Of a stretch of 43,139 bases of DNA, positions 1-8,516 are shown in pieces. The stretch spans positions 1 to 43,139 of the forward strand of contig JAFZNK010000095.1 of assembly GCA_017550965.1 (NCBI GenBank), given 5' to 3'. The notes beneath the pieces are model-generated. The model did no database searches. It was not told the DNA's origin and saw nothing but the letters and a program-made list of their open reading frames with translations. Numbering within the stretch: position 1 is the first letter of the stretch; every line of letters begins with the position of its first letter. This DNA comes from Thermoguttaceae bacterium (GTDB lineage: Bacteria; Planctomycetota; Planctomycetia; Pirellulales; Thermoguttaceae). Made by a program: the position numbers and the translations under genes.

Positions 1-841
1 ATTTGGCATAGGAGCGTACGCTCGCGACCTCGCCGGCGATCTGCGTTATTTGGGATCGGAAATCGATCTGGGCGCGTACGAAAACCAGGATTCCGTCGAC
101 ATATCGGTTTATGAGGGCTGCGCCTTCGAATTAGCCGTCGACGTCGCCTCCGGCGATAAGACGTACTGGGATCTCTCGGGAACGGGCGCAGGGGAGTTTA
201 TCAAAACCGATTCTGATTTCTGGGTCGACGTCAATCGCCAGGGCTTAACGCCGGGACTCTACTATTTGCGCTCAAAAGTCGTCGGAAGCAACGGCGCGGT
301 AAAGGCGGAAAACGTCGTCACGTTGCAAGTCTTAAAGACCGAGCCGTTAGTTTCCGTTGAAATCGCCCCGACGATTTTTGACAATGCGATTATTCTTTCG
401 TTTGACACGAGATTTTTAGGCGCAATTCCCGATCACTCCTGGCGCGTCGATTGGGGCGACGGCTCCTCGCTCGTTCAATACAACGACGCCTTTATCGTCG
501 GAAATTTCTACGAGATAAAAGATTACAACGCCGTCTACACGATCAGTCTCACGCTCGTCGGCGCCGACGGACTGGACGAACGCGTTTATCAGGCGACGCA
601 ATTTGTCGTTCCCGGCCTCAACGAGACGCCAAGCGACGCGCTGCTGGACGAAACTTTGTCCGACTTCGACGAATCCTTCGACTTAGAAATGGAACAGGCG
701 GCGGATTTCGCGACGACTACCCAAGAGACGCCGCAAGCGTCGACAAACGACGTCGCCGTCGCCGAAATGTTCCTATCGACGTTTAATCAGGATCAAAAAA
801 AGAAAAAGAGACTGGGCGTCAACTTTGAGTCGCTCCAATAA
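1..841 (+). CDS. C-terminal part of a secreted parallel beta-helix protein with PKD-like domain (5' partial)
   Basis: The reading frame is open from base 2 to the stop at 839-841, so the gene begins before the window; the first in-frame start-like codon is an internal TTG at 50. The first ~30 codons read ...ARDLAG...IDLGAYE, the closing motif of right-handed parallel beta-helix (pectate-lyase-like, choice-of-anchor Q) surface proteins. It is followed by beta-rich sequence and a stretch around SWRVDWGDGSS that resembles a PKD/Ig-like repeat. The tail is acidic, then has a lysine cluster (QKKKKR). Such proteins are exported adhesin- or polysaccharide-binding-like proteins in planctomycetes. No catalytic residues can be assigned from this fragment. 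It ends 36 bp before a strong terminator. Confidence 0.6.
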   Translation, partial: FGIGAYARDLAGDLRYLGSEIDLGAYENQDSVDISVYEGCAFELAVDVASGDKTYWDLSGTGAGEFIKTDSDFWVDVNRQGLTPGLYYLRSKVVGSNGAVKAENVVTLQVLKTEPLVSVEIAPTIFDNAIILSFDTRFLGAIPDHSWRVDWGDGSSLVQYNDAFIVGNFYEIKDYNAVYTISLTLVGADGLDERVYQATQFVVPGLNETPSDALLDETLSDFDESFDLEMEQAADFATTTQETPQASTNDVAVAEMFLSTFNQDQKKKKRLGVNFESLQ

Positions 842-877
842 ACAGATCAAGTCGATAAATAAACAGGACGACAAAAA

Positions 878-909
878 AACGCCGGGAACTGTCGCAAGTT
901 CCCGGCGTT
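878..909. terminator. Bidirectional intrinsic terminator
   Basis: A perfect 13-bp stem (left arm 878-890, right arm 897-909) with a 6-base loop is flanked by A-run (872-879) and T-rich (908-916) sequence. It sits between the convergent beta-helix gene and lptE, so it can serve both strands. Confidence 0.88.
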
Positions 910-930
910 AATTATTTGCGTCAACGGTCG

Positions 931-1503
931 TTACCAAGACGTTTCCATCAGCCCGACGATTTGTTCGGCAAGTTTGTCGATCGCTTCCTGTTGCGCGGTC
1001 GCCGTCGACTGCCCCATTTCAGGCACGAGAAAAGCCTGTGAAAGAATCGTCGCGCCCGATTGCCTGGAAAGAGCGTCGTTTGGGGATTGATTAGCGGACG
1101 CAACTCCGCGAACGTCGGTCCAAACGGCGGTCGCCGTCAACTCGACGTTCTTTTGACGCGTGTCGTCGTAACGATTCAACGCCGACACGCTTTGCGTTTC
1201 TCCCGTCAATTTGACGGTAAGAATAGAATCTGCGTCTTTTGCGCACGCGATTCGATAGGGAGTTTGTTCTGAAATTTTCTTGACAATCGCTTCGGTCAGA
1301 CGTTCGCCGAAATCCTGACGATACGTGTTCGCTTCAATCATCGGCACGTAAACGCTTCGAATCTCCATGTTATACAAGCCCTGCGGACCCAAATGATATC
1401 CTTCAAGGCAACAGCCGGCGACGGGCGCGACTAACGCCGCTACCAACGCCGCGATCACGCGGCGACGCGTCGTCGTATCTTTGCAGTTGTGGAAGCGTAA
1501 CAT
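931..1503 (-). CDS. lptE: LptE-family LPS-assembly lipoprotein
   Basis: A 190-residue lipoprotein. The N-terminus has an arginine-rich stretch, a hydrophobic segment and a lipobox ending in PVAGC, so Cys31 should be lipidated. The mature part has the LptE-family pattern seen in planctomycetes: ...YNMEIRSVYVPMIEANTYRQ..., a GERLTEAIVKKI helix, then alternating strands. LptE works with the LptD barrel to insert lipopolysaccharide at the outer membrane. It lies 37 bp downstream of the TPR lipoprotein gene on the same strand and is last in the recO-TPR-lptE run, ending at the 878-909 terminator. The start is the ATG before LRFHNCK. The family call is firm; the LPS role is taken from the family. 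Confidence 0.85.
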   Translation of the reverse strand: MLRFHNCKDTTTRRRVIAALVAALVAPVAGCCLEGYHLGPQGLYNMEIRSVYVPMIEANTYRQDFGERLTEAIVKKISEQTPYRIACAKDADSILTVKLTGETQSVSALNRYDDTRQKNVELTATAVWTDVRGVASANQSPNDALSRQSGATILSQAFLVPEMGQSTATAQQEAIDKLAEQIVGLMETSW

Positions 1504-1540
1504 GGAATAAACTACCGTGAAAAGAAACGTTCGATTCGGA

Positions 1541-3601
1541 TCAATGACGTTGGGTTCCCGTGGGGTTCTCGGCGGTCAACGCTTTTTTAGGCTCCGATTC
1601 GTCTACGTCTTCTCCAATTCGATTAAGCGACTCGTCCCGACGCGCAATTTTTGAAAGATCGTCGGCGGGAACCTCTTCGAAAAACTCGTTTTTCGATTTA
1701 GGCAAAAACGGAACGACGGGCCGAATCCACGCAAGTTGGTCCGCTTCAGCAGGCTTGTCCTGAATCGCTTCATATTGCCGCGCCGCTTCGACGGCGTAAT
1801 CGGAATTCGGATACTCTTTAACGAGGCGATTGTAATAGGAGCGCGCCGACGCGTAACTGCCGCGCCGTTCGTAGTAACCGCCAAGCGCGTAAAGACGATG
1901 CGCCTGCTCCTCTTTGATGTTCTCGAGTTCCTCGTAAATAACGTCCATATTCCCGCGTCCGCTTTTCAAAATCGTTTCGGCGAGACTTCGCGCTTCGTTG
2001 AGAGGAGCGTCGTCGTAAAATTCGCCTTGATACGATTTATGCAGAGCGATCATCGCAAGACGACTAGCGTCTTCGGCGTGTTTATTGCCGGGATAGAACT
2101 CGTAGAGTTGTTTATAGTAACGCGCCGCGCTGTCGAACGAGCCGTCTCCCTGTTTGACGCCGCGACGCATATAGGCGTTCGCAAGTGCGAAAAGCGCTTC
2201 AGGCGCCAGGCCGGAATCGCTCGCGTCGTTTAAAAAAATCGTGCTAAACGCTTTTTCCGCGCCCGAAAAAGTACTGAACATCGGCTTGTCTTTCTCGGTC
2301 ACGTTTACGGAAGGAGCCGTCGCCTTTTCGGAACACTCGATCCAGTAGCAACCGATGTAATACAGACGTTTCATCGCGGTCTCTTTATAAATTGAGCTCG
2401 TATACGTTGATACGAGCGCTTTATAACAGGTGAGAGCGCGATTGAACTCGCGACAGAAGAACCAGCATTCCCCCGCGAAGAAAATGCCGTCCTCTTCGAT
2501 AAGAGTGCCGCTTTTGGGCATGTCGTACGGATGTTTGCGCGCGTCTTGCGGACGGAGCGCGGGACCGGGCCAACGAGACGCCGCTTTTTCATAGAGAAAC
2601 GCCGCTTCGCGCAAATACTTTTTTTCGCGGGTCTTAGTATATTCCTTTTGTTTATTGCACGCTCGACGCATGTACTCAAGCGCGGCGCGTTCGTTTGGAC
2701 CTAATCCAATCCAGGCGCGAAGATTGTCGATCGAAAGCGCGTATTTCGACCAATCGATCGGAGTCGGAACGTCCTTTTCCCAATCGTAGAGTTCGCGCTT
2801 CGACTCCTCGTTCTCGAGCATCATCTCCAGACCGGCGAGAGTCACCGTCGAAATGATCCCCTCGGAATCGTCGGATCCAGAATGTTCCTCGTCAAGATTG
2901 CGCGCAAAAAGTTCGCAGCCGCCGTCCTCGATCGGACGCAAATAGCGTTTCTGCTTTTTGGAGTCCTCGTGACGACGCGCGTCTTTTTCCAGGAGCCACG
3001 TTTCGAAATTCTTTTTTAAATCTTCTTCGGTCTTTTCACGATCCGCTAACGACTCTCGCTTCGGCTGAGGTCGAAAATCCTCGTCGTCGTAGTCGATCGT
3101 TTCGTATTGTCCGGTCGGCTCGGGCACGTTCGCGCCGGTTTTTGCAAATTCGGGCAACTCGCTCGACTCCGGCGGCGAAACGGGATCGTCGACGACCGGA
3201 AAAGAATCGTCTACAACGGGCAGTTCGCTTGTCTCCGGCGGCAAAACAGGATTGTCGATAACCGGAAAAGAATCGTCGACGTTGGGAAAATCGTCGTCCT
3301 GGCCGTGAACAACGCCGTTCGACTTGACCTTGGTTTTCCGGGTCTTTTCGTCAGGAGCCTGACCAAGATAGTAGAAACTTGCTGAAGGCGTGTAGTAATA
3401 AATTCCGGGAGCTTCGTAAATAACCGGCGTCGCGGGTTCGACGTAGATAGGTCCGGGAGCCGGCGGAGGACAACAACCGTCGTCGCACACCCACAGCGCG
3501 CAACCGCAGACGCTCAAAGAAAGTAAGACTAGGCCAAGCGCGAACGCTCGCGTCGCTATCGATCGAACGTTCGAAAAAAACGCAGGTCTCTGATATAACA
3601 T
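1541..3601 (-). CDS. Large tetratricopeptide-repeat lipoprotein, BamD-like
   Basis: A 686-residue protein. A signal peptide (hydrophobic residues ~19-31) ends in a lipobox-like SVCGC with Cys34 as the likely lipidated residue. Residues ~40-230 are proline- and acid-rich and low in complexity, including a 22-residue tandem duplication. From ~300 onward there are repeated TPR-like helix pairs (for example ...ALTCYKALVSTYTSS..., ...AARYYKQLYEFYPGNKHAEDA..., ...ARSYYNRLVKEYPNSDYAVEA...). The C-terminal part resembles BamD/YfiO-type outer-membrane assembly lipoproteins, but at 686 residues it is far longer than BamD (~245). The position directly before lptE supports an envelope role. The start ATG follows an AGGACAGGGAAG stretch. 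The exact partner is unknown. Confidence 0.75.
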   Translation of the reverse strand: MLYQRPAFFSNVRSIATRAFALGLVLLSLSVCGCALWVCDDGCCPPPAPGPIYVEPATPVIYEAPGIYYYTPSASFYYLGQAPDEKTRKTKVKSNGVVHGQDDDFPNVDDSFPVIDNPVLPPETSELPVVDDSFPVVDDPVSPPESSELPEFAKTGANVPEPTGQYETIDYDDEDFRPQPKRESLADREKTEEDLKKNFETWLLEKDARRHEDSKKQKRYLRPIEDGGCELFARNLDEEHSGSDDSEGIISTVTLAGLEMMLENEESKRELYDWEKDVPTPIDWSKYALSIDNLRAWIGLGPNERAALEYMRRACNKQKEYTKTREKKYLREAAFLYEKAASRWPGPALRPQDARKHPYDMPKSGTLIEEDGIFFAGECWFFCREFNRALTCYKALVSTYTSSIYKETAMKRLYYIGCYWIECSEKATAPSVNVTEKDKPMFSTFSGAEKAFSTIFLNDASDSGLAPEALFALANAYMRRGVKQGDGSFDSAARYYKQLYEFYPGNKHAEDASRLAMIALHKSYQGEFYDDAPLNEARSLAETILKSGRGNMDVIYEELENIKEEQAHRLYALGGYYERRGSYASARSYYNRLVKEYPNSDYAVEAARQYEAIQDKPAEADQLAWIRPVVPFLPKSKNEFFEEVPADDLSKIARRDESLNRIGEDVDESEPKKALTAENPTGTQRH
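3149..3280 (-). repeat. Two-copy 66-bp in-frame tandem repeat inside the TPR lipoprotein gene
   Basis: Residues 108-129 and 130-151 are two adjacent 22-residue units of the form VDDSFPV-D-PV-PPE-SELP. They differ at only a few positions, so this is a recent in-frame duplication in the disordered linker between lipid anchor and TPR domain. Confidence 0.85.
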
Positions 3602-3673
3602 GGGAACTTCCCTGTCCTTTTGATCCGGTATGGAACTACGCGTCCGCTTCCCTACGACGCAATATTCGGCGTG

Positions 3674-4645
3674 TTACGACGCTTCCGACGTTTGTTCGAC
3701 GGAAGTCTGTTCTTCTGTTGGTTTTTCCGGTCGCGCAAGCGCAAAAGGCAACTGGTCGAGGGAACGAGGTCGTCGACGCAAGACCTGACAAATATACTTC
3801 TCAACCAATTCGCGATACGCGACGCGCGCTTCATAGGGAAAAGATTCGTAAGGCGTCAACGTCTCGTCGTCAAGGGCTTCAAACGCAAGTCGCGTCTGCT
3901 CTTCGCGTTCCAGCTTGTCGATCGAACAAAGCCCGGTCGTCTCCTCTTCAAGCGCGCGACGCCAATTCTCCAGCGTTCTGGCCGTGCGAAGAGTCTTCTC
4001 CGAACCGACAAGCGAGACGTCGAACACTTTCAACGCCCCGATCGTCGTCGGCGTCAGACCGTAATGGGGTTTCGACGCGCGACAGCGCGAACAAACGACT
4101 CCTCCCGACGAAACGTCAAAAAAAACGCGTCGTCCGAGATTCGTTACTCGCTCCAGCGGAAGCTCCTCGCCGCAGTCGACGCAATGTCGAACGGAAGGAA
4201 ACTCGCCCAGGGAATTGAGCGCCCCCGCCTCAAAGTACGCAAGACGCGCGGCGACGTTCCGGCGAAACTGCAATCGTTCGAGCGTCGCGTCGGCCAGCGT
4301 CCATAAGTCGGGATCCGGCTCGTAGTCGACGGTCGAAAAATCGAGTAGTTCCGCCACGTAAAAACCGGCGTAAAGTCCGCGAATATTCCGCGTCGTCGGG
4401 CGAAACCGACGACGCAATTTCGCCTCCGTGAAAAGGTCGAGCGCGTCCGAATTTTTCCTTATAAAAGATAAGCGAATAGAAGCGAGTAAGTCAAGAGAGG
4501 TTTCAAACGGATTCTTGAGACGCCGGGCGCCTTTGGCAAGGCCGCGAACCTTGCCCATCTCCCGTGTGAAAACATTAAGGATCAAGCTCGATTCGCTGTA
4601 ATCTACGCTCTTAACGACTAACGCGTCTACTTTTTCCAGACTCAT
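3674..4645 (-). CDS. recO: DNA repair protein RecO
   Basis: A 323-residue protein. The N-terminal OB-fold opens with EKVDALVVKSVDYSESSLILNVFT and continues ...GKVRGLAKGARR, typical of RecO. The C-terminal helical domain carries a zinc-ribbon-like CxxC pair (Cys155/Cys158 and Cys185/Cys188). RecO loads RecA with RecR during RecF-pathway recombinational repair and anneals SSB-coated strands. The protein is longer than the usual ~240-270 residues because of a C-terminal tail rich in E and S. It is the first gene of the run continuing into the TPR lipoprotein and lptE; the 72-bp gap leaves open whether they share a transcript. Confidence 0.9.
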   Translation of the reverse strand: MSLEKVDALVVKSVDYSESSLILNVFTREMGKVRGLAKGARRLKNPFETSLDLLASIRLSFIRKNSDALDLFTEAKLRRRFRPTTRNIRGLYAGFYVAELLDFSTVDYEPDPDLWTLADATLERLQFRRNVAARLAYFEAGALNSLGEFPSVRHCVDCGEELPLERVTNLGRRVFFDVSSGGVVCSRCRASKPHYGLTPTTIGALKVFDVSLVGSEKTLRTARTLENWRRALEEETTGLCSIDKLEREEQTRLAFEALDDETLTPYESFPYEARVAYRELVEKYICQVLRRRPRSLDQLPFALARPEKPTEEQTSVEQTSEAS

Positions 4646-4800
4646 TTAGGAAACTCTCCGCCAAAGACGCGCTTCCAAAGCGCGCGCATTCATATGGGGC
4701 ATTATGACGAATATGTCAATCGGCGTCAAACCGTATCAAAACCTTTTTGAGCAAAAGAAAAGTACGCGTTGAAAATCGGCGAAAATATAGAAATAGTCCC

Positions 4801-4828
4801 TTGACCGTTTGGGATTCGTTATTAGAAT
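4801..4828 (+). promoter_or_regulatory. Likely sigma-70 promoter of the tRNA-His gene
   Basis: TTGACC (4801-4806), a 16-bp spacer and TAGAAT (4823-4828) lie ~55 bp upstream of the tRNA on the same strand. The region between recO and the tRNA holds no other gene. Confidence 0.55.
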
Positions 4829-4882
4829 AGCTGTGTCGTTTGGAGGCGTCGTTCTTGCGACGGCGGCCCGCAAACGCCGCAT

Positions 4883-4957
4883 GGTGGGAGTAGCTCAGTT
4901 GGATAGAGCATCGGATTGTGGCTCCGAAGGTCGGGGGTTCGAATCTCCTCTCCCACC
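4883..4957 (+). tRNA. tRNA-His (anticodon GTG)
   Basis: A full cloverleaf is visible: acceptor GTGGGAG (4884-4890) pairs with CTCCCAC (4950-4956), the D arm has GCTCA...GAGC, the anticodon stem TCGGA/TCCGA encloses loop TTGTGGC with anticodon GTG, and the T arm has GGTTCGAAT. An extra G at 4883 facing C at 4957 is the G-1:C73 pair that identifies histidine tRNAs. CCA is not encoded. A terminator follows immediately. Confidence 0.96.
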
Positions 4958-4960
4958 CTG

Positions 4961-4997
4961 AAAAGCCGAGTTAAGATTGCGCTTAGCTCGGCTTTTT
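4961..4997. terminator. Intrinsic terminator after tRNA-His
   Basis: A 15-bp stem with one G.T pair (4961-4975 with 4982-4996) and 6-base loop, ending in TTTTT on the plus strand and matched by AAAA at its start. It lies between the convergent tRNA and desulfoferrodoxin genes and may serve both. Confidence 0.88.
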
Positions 4998-5031
4998 CGT
5001 TTCTTGTCCGACAATCCGACTATGGAAAAGC

Positions 5032-5406
5032 TTACGCTTTCCAGAGGGAATGCAAATTGCAATAAGCGTATACCGCGACGACCTCGTCTCCTTCGTCGAT
5101 CAGGAAGCTCGCCTTCGGCTCCGAGTCGGGGCTAAGCGCTTTGCGCTGATTGCCGGACTCCGTTTGAATCGCGATCCACTCGATGTAGTGTTCCGCCGTC
5201 ATGGGGTGAATTTGCGAACCGACCGTAACGTCGACGCGTCCGCCTTCGACCGTATAGCAGGGAACGTGCTTTTCAACCGAAGCGTCGGTCGTGCCGGGAA
5301 CGATTTCGGCCATCGGACGACCGCAGCACATCGTCGGAACGGGCGTCGCTTTAACCATCGCGATAATCTTCCCGCAAACCGGGCATTGATAAAACTTCAT
5401 TTCCAT
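5032..5406 (-). CDS. dfx: Desulfoferrodoxin (superoxide reductase, 2Fe type)
   Basis: 124 residues from the chosen ATG (MEMKFYQCP), which has AGAGG 7 bases upstream; a longer frame starting at 5433 reads through that ribosome site and is less likely. The N-terminal desulforedoxin centre has Cys8, Cys11, Cys27 and Cys28 (CPVC...MCC). The C-terminal superoxide reductase centre has Glu45-Lys-His47 (EKHVP), His67 (HPM), His73 (EHYIEW), Cys116 and His119 (YCNLHSLW), so all ligands of both iron sites are present. It reduces superoxide to peroxide in the cytoplasm without releasing oxygen, using electrons from rubredoxin-like donors. It lies directly downstream of rubrerythrin, which handles the peroxide. 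Confidence 0.93.
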   Translation of the reverse strand: MEMKFYQCPVCGKIIAMVKATPVPTMCCGRPMAEIVPGTTDASVEKHVPCYTVEGGRVDVTVGSQIHPMTAEHYIEWIAIQTESGNQRKALSPDSEPKASFLIDEGDEVVAVYAYCNLHSLWKA

Positions 5407-5502
5407 TTCGTTTCCTCTTTTTCGTTCTTTCAAAAGACGCTTCCAACGCCGGCGGCGGAAAGCGTCGTGTTTTCAACTCGATAAAGACCGGCAAACGCGC
5501 GA

Positions 5503-6042
5503 TCAATAGTTCTCTTCTGAAATCTGGAAATACGCTTGCGGATGCGCGCAAACGGGGCACAAATCAGGGGCTTTCGTCCCGACGACGATATGTCCGCAAT
5601 TGCGGCATTCCCAAACTTTTACCTCGCTCTTTTCAAAAACCTGAGCGGTTTCGACGTTTTTCAGAAGCGCGCGATAACGCTCTTCGTGACGTTTCTCAAT
5701 AGCGGCGACGCCTCGGAACTTGGCGGCGAGTTCCTGAAAACCCTCTTCTTCGGCCGTCTTCGCAAAACCTTCGTACATGTCGGTCCATTCAAAATTCTCT
5801 CCGTCGGCGGCGGCGGCGAGATTTTGGGCGGTGTCTCCAATTCCGCCAAGTTCTTTGAACCACATTTTCGCGTGTTCTTTTTCGTTGTCGGCGGTGGCGA
5901 GGAATAGAGCCGCGATCTGTTCGAACCCTTCTTTTTTCGCCTTAGACGCAAAATACGTGTACTTATTGCGCGCCTGGGATTCGCCGGCAAACGCCGCTTC
6001 AAGATTCTTTTCCGTTTGCGTTCCGGAATATTTGTTTGACAT
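5503..6042 (-). CDS. rbr: Rubrerythrin
   Basis: A 179-residue protein with a ferritin-like diiron four-helix domain (Glu21 in [10 protein letters not shown], Glu54 and His57 in DNEKEHAK, Glu91/Glu98 region, Glu116 and His119 in EKRHE) followed by a C-terminal rubredoxin domain with Cys146, Cys149, Cys162 and Cys165 (CRNCG...CPVC). It is an NADH-peroxidase-type enzyme that reduces hydrogen peroxide in anaerobes. The ATG has AGGAG ahead of it. It is followed on the same strand by desulfoferrodoxin (96 bp between), a standard pair converting superoxide to water. Confidence 0.95.
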   Translation of the reverse strand: MSNKYSGTQTEKNLEAAFAGESQARNKYTYFASKAKKEGFEQIAALFLATADNEKEHAKMWFKELGGIGDTAQNLAAAADGENFEWTDMYEGFAKTAEEEGFQELAAKFRGVAAIEKRHEERYRALLKNVETAQVFEKSEVKVWECRNCGHIVVGTKAPDLCPVCAHPQAYFQISEENY

Positions 6043-6117
6043 CGTTAGTTCTCCTGTTAGGTCGATTCAAAATGGTAAAGCGCGTCTGCCGCGCCAAAGT
6101 TCTCGTCTGTCTGTTAT

Positions 6118-6145
6118 GTTATACGCTCGACGTTCGTCAAATCAA
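6118..6145 (-). promoter_or_regulatory. Likely promoter of the rubrerythrin-desulfoferrodoxin genes
   Basis: On the minus strand, TTGATT (6140-6145), a 16-bp spacer and TATAAC (6118-6123) lie ~75 bp upstream of the rubrerythrin ATG. It overlaps nothing except the short gap to the NifX-like gene. Confidence 0.4.
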
Positions 6146-6156
6146 CAACGGTCGCG

Positions 6157-6546
6157 TTAGCGTCCGCCGCAACCGTGCCCATGTTCATGACCGCCGCAAC
6201 TGTGTCCTTCCTCATGATGCGAACAATGGACAAACGGGTCGAATTCGAGAGAGTTGGACAAAAGCGCCTGCACGGCCGCGTCCGCGTCGCCGCTAACGCC
6301 TCCGTACAACTTCAATCCGACGTTTTTCAACGTGTTTTGAGCGCCGGAACCGATTCCCCCGCAAACGACGACGTCGACGTTGTTCGAGGCGAGGAACCCC
6401 GCCAACGCGCCGCAACCGGACCCGTCGGTCGAAAGAATCTCCGACGACACGACTTTGCCGTCCTCCACGTCGTATAGCTTGAACTCGGAAGTATGGCCGA
6501 AATGTTGAAAAACCTGGCCGTTTTCGTAAGTTACCGCAATTCTCAT
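6157..6546 (-). CDS. NifB/NifX-family (dinitrogenase iron-molybdenum cofactor-type) protein
   Basis: A 129-residue protein of the small alpha/beta family that binds iron-sulfur-type cofactors (NifX, NifY, MTH1175-like). It has the starting strand MRIAVTYENG, the QHFGH motif, and the VVVCGGIGSGAQNTL segment. The C-terminal ~25 residues are unusually rich in His, Cys and Gly (HCSHHEEGHSCGGHEHGHGCGG), suggesting metal binding. No nitrogenase genes are present in the window, so a role in nitrogen fixation is not supported. A role in iron-sulfur or metal handling near the rubrerythrin/desulfoferrodoxin pair is an inference. AGGAG precedes the ATG. Confidence 0.85.
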   Translation of the reverse strand: MRIAVTYENGQVFQHFGHTSEFKLYDVEDGKVVSSEILSTDGSGCGALAGFLASNNVDVVVCGGIGSGAQNTLKNVGLKLYGGVSGDADAAVQALLSNSLEFDPFVHCSHHEEGHSCGGHEHGHGCGGR

Positions 6547-6613
6547 GTCCGTTCTCCTGTTAAAGAGCGCAGTCCTTCGATCGCAAAGGACTTACTAAAT
6601 CTGTTAAAATCCG

Positions 6614-8293
6614 TCAAAGTTCCACTTGCGTCGCGACCAGACTCTTGCCGCAATATATTTCGCGAAGTTTCGGCTTCTCGATTTTACCGGTGGGATTGCG
6701 GGGAATGTTGGCGAAGATGATCTTTCTGGGACGCTTATAGCGAGGCAACGCCGTGCAGAACTGATTGAGTTCCTCTTCCGTAGTCGTTCGACCCGGCTTG
6801 AGCTCGACGATCGCCGCGGCAATTTCGCCAAGTCGCGGATCGGGCAGTCCGATGACGGCGACGTCTTTAATATCGTCGCATTGGCGCATGAAATCCTCGA
6901 TCTGGACGGGATACAAATTCTCGCCGCCGGTGATGATGACGTCTTTTTTACGATCGACGAGGAAGATGAAGCCGTCTTCGTCCTCTTGCGCCATATCGCC
7001 GGTGTAGAGCCATTCTTCGTCTTTGGTCGCGGTAGTCGCTTCAGGATCGTGGTAATATTCGCGCATGACGCCGGGTCCGCTCACCGCAAGCTCGCCGACT
7101 TCTCCGCGCTTGACTTCGTTGCGATTTTGATCGACGATACGCGCTCGCCAGCGAAAACCCGGCTTGCCGATCGCGCCGACCTTGTGAATGTTCTCGACGC
7201 CCAAATGGACGCAGCCGGGACCGGTCGATTCGCTCAAGCCGTAATTCGTGTCGTATTGATGATTGGGAAAAATTTTCTTCCAGCGTTTAATAAGGCTTGG
7301 CGGGACGGGCTGAGCGCCGATATGCATCAGGCGCCATTGCGAAAGAACGTAATCGTCAAGATTGACGTCGCCGTCCTCAATCGCGTCAAGAATATCCTGC
7401 GCCCACGGAACAAGCAGCCAGACGATCGAGCAACGTTCTTCGGAAACGGCGTGAAGAATCGTTTGCGGCTTGATTCCCTTGAGCAACACCGCTTTGCCGC
7501 CGACAAGGAAACTGCCGAACCAGTGCATTTTCGCGCCGGTGTGGTAAAGAGGAGGAATGCAAAGGAACACGTCGGCGCGCGTCTGACCATGGTGATTTTG
7601 TTCGGTAAAGCACGCGGACGTCAAGCTGCGATGCGGATGAAGAATCGCCTTGGGAAAACCGGTCGTGCCGGAAGAGAAATAAATCGCCGCTTCGTCTTCG
7701 CTCGTCAATTTGATTTCGGGAGCGTCCGTCGAACAGTAGGACGTCAGCGTATGGAACGACTCGGCAAACGAAGGACAAGACTCGCCGAGGAAAAACAGAC
7801 CGCGCACGCGATCAAGTTGGTCGGCGATCGCTTCCACGCGCCCGATAAACTCGGGGCCAAAGACGAGAAAATCGACGTCGGCCAGTCCGACGCAATATTT
7901 AATTTCGTCGGAAGCGTAGCGGAAATTGAGCGGCACGGCGACGCCGCCGGCCTTCAACACGCCAAAATAAATCGGGAGCCATTCGAGGCAATTCATCAGA
8001 AGAATCCCGACTTTATCGCCCTTCTTCAACCCGCGACTAAGGAGCAGGTTCGCAAAACGATTCGCAAGGTTGTTGAACTGCGTCCAGGTCGTCGAACGGC
8101 GTTGTCCGGCGGGAGACAAACTCGACGATTCGACAAGGTCGAAGTCTTTCCACGTGATACGACGAGACGCGTCGACTTCCGGATTGATTTCAACCAGACA
8201 TATATCGGAACCATACAACAAAGCGTTGCGCTCCAAAATCTCCGTGATGGGAGTGGTTTCCTCAATAGGAGGCAGTTCCTGAACATGCGTCAT
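6614..8293 (-). CDS. AMP-forming acyl-CoA ligase (ANL superfamily)
   Basis: 559 residues from the ATG of MTHVQELPP; an upstream in-frame TTG at 8359 is less convincing. The adenylate-forming motifs are complete: YFSSGTTGFPKA (205-216), YGLSESTG, LYTGD (~430), VDRKKDVIITGGENLYP (~446-462) and the catalytic lysine in PTGKIEKPK (Lys537). The enzyme activates a carboxylic acid with ATP and transfers it to CoA. The fit is best to medium/long-chain fatty-acid or related ligases; the substrate cannot be read from the sequence. An apparent local duplication (RRITWKDF then RRSTTWTQF, about 20 residues apart) lengthens the N-terminal domain. It is divergent from ybaK. Confidence 0.88.
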   Translation of the reverse strand: MTHVQELPPIEETTPITEILERNALLYGSDICLVEINPEVDASRRITWKDFDLVESSSLSPAGQRRSTTWTQFNNLANRFANLLLSRGLKKGDKVGILLMNCLEWLPIYFGVLKAGGVAVPLNFRYASDEIKYCVGLADVDFLVFGPEFIGRVEAIADQLDRVRGLFFLGESCPSFAESFHTLTSYCSTDAPEIKLTSEDEAAIYFSSGTTGFPKAILHPHRSLTSACFTEQNHHGQTRADVFLCIPPLYHTGAKMHWFGSFLVGGKAVLLKGIKPQTILHAVSEERCSIVWLLVPWAQDILDAIEDGDVNLDDYVLSQWRLMHIGAQPVPPSLIKRWKKIFPNHQYDTNYGLSESTGPGCVHLGVENIHKVGAIGKPGFRWRARIVDQNRNEVKRGEVGELAVSGPGVMREYYHDPEATTATKDEEWLYTGDMAQEDEDGFIFLVDRKKDVIITGGENLYPVQIEDFMRQCDDIKDVAVIGLPDPRLGEIAAAIVELKPGRTTTEEELNQFCTALPRYKRPRKIIFANIPRNPTGKIEKPKLREIYCGKSLVATQVEL

Positions 8294-8487
8294 AATTGTT
8301 TCTTTCTGTCGATGCGGCGAATTTTCAAAACGACTCGCCGCGAGCTTGATTTGGATCAAACGAAAAGGCCAATACGGTCGACCGTTCGGTCGACTCGCGA
8401 ACTCCTTGACATTATAAAACTCTGGACCGGTAATTCAACCCCAAAAGAACCCAAGACGCCCAATTCCCAATCGAATCGGCAAAAGGC

Positions 8488-8516
8488 TTGACTCGACAGG
8501 CGCGCGCGAATAAAAT
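8488..8516 (+). promoter_or_regulatory. Sigma-70 promoter of ybaK
   Basis: TTGACT (8488-8493), a 17-bp spacer and TAAAAT (8511-8516) lie 70 bp upstream of the ybaK ATG. It is one of the best consensus promoters in the window. Confidence 0.65.

Noticed and set aside
6157..6546. Nitrogen-fixation locus
   Set aside because: The NifX/NifB-like family has many non-nitrogenase members and no nif structural or assembly gene is nearby.
6626..8491. 621-codon plus-strand open frame opposite the acyl-CoA ligase
   Set aside because: Antisense of a clearly conserved enzyme with all ANL motifs; the plus-strand product is arginine-rich and unrecognisable.
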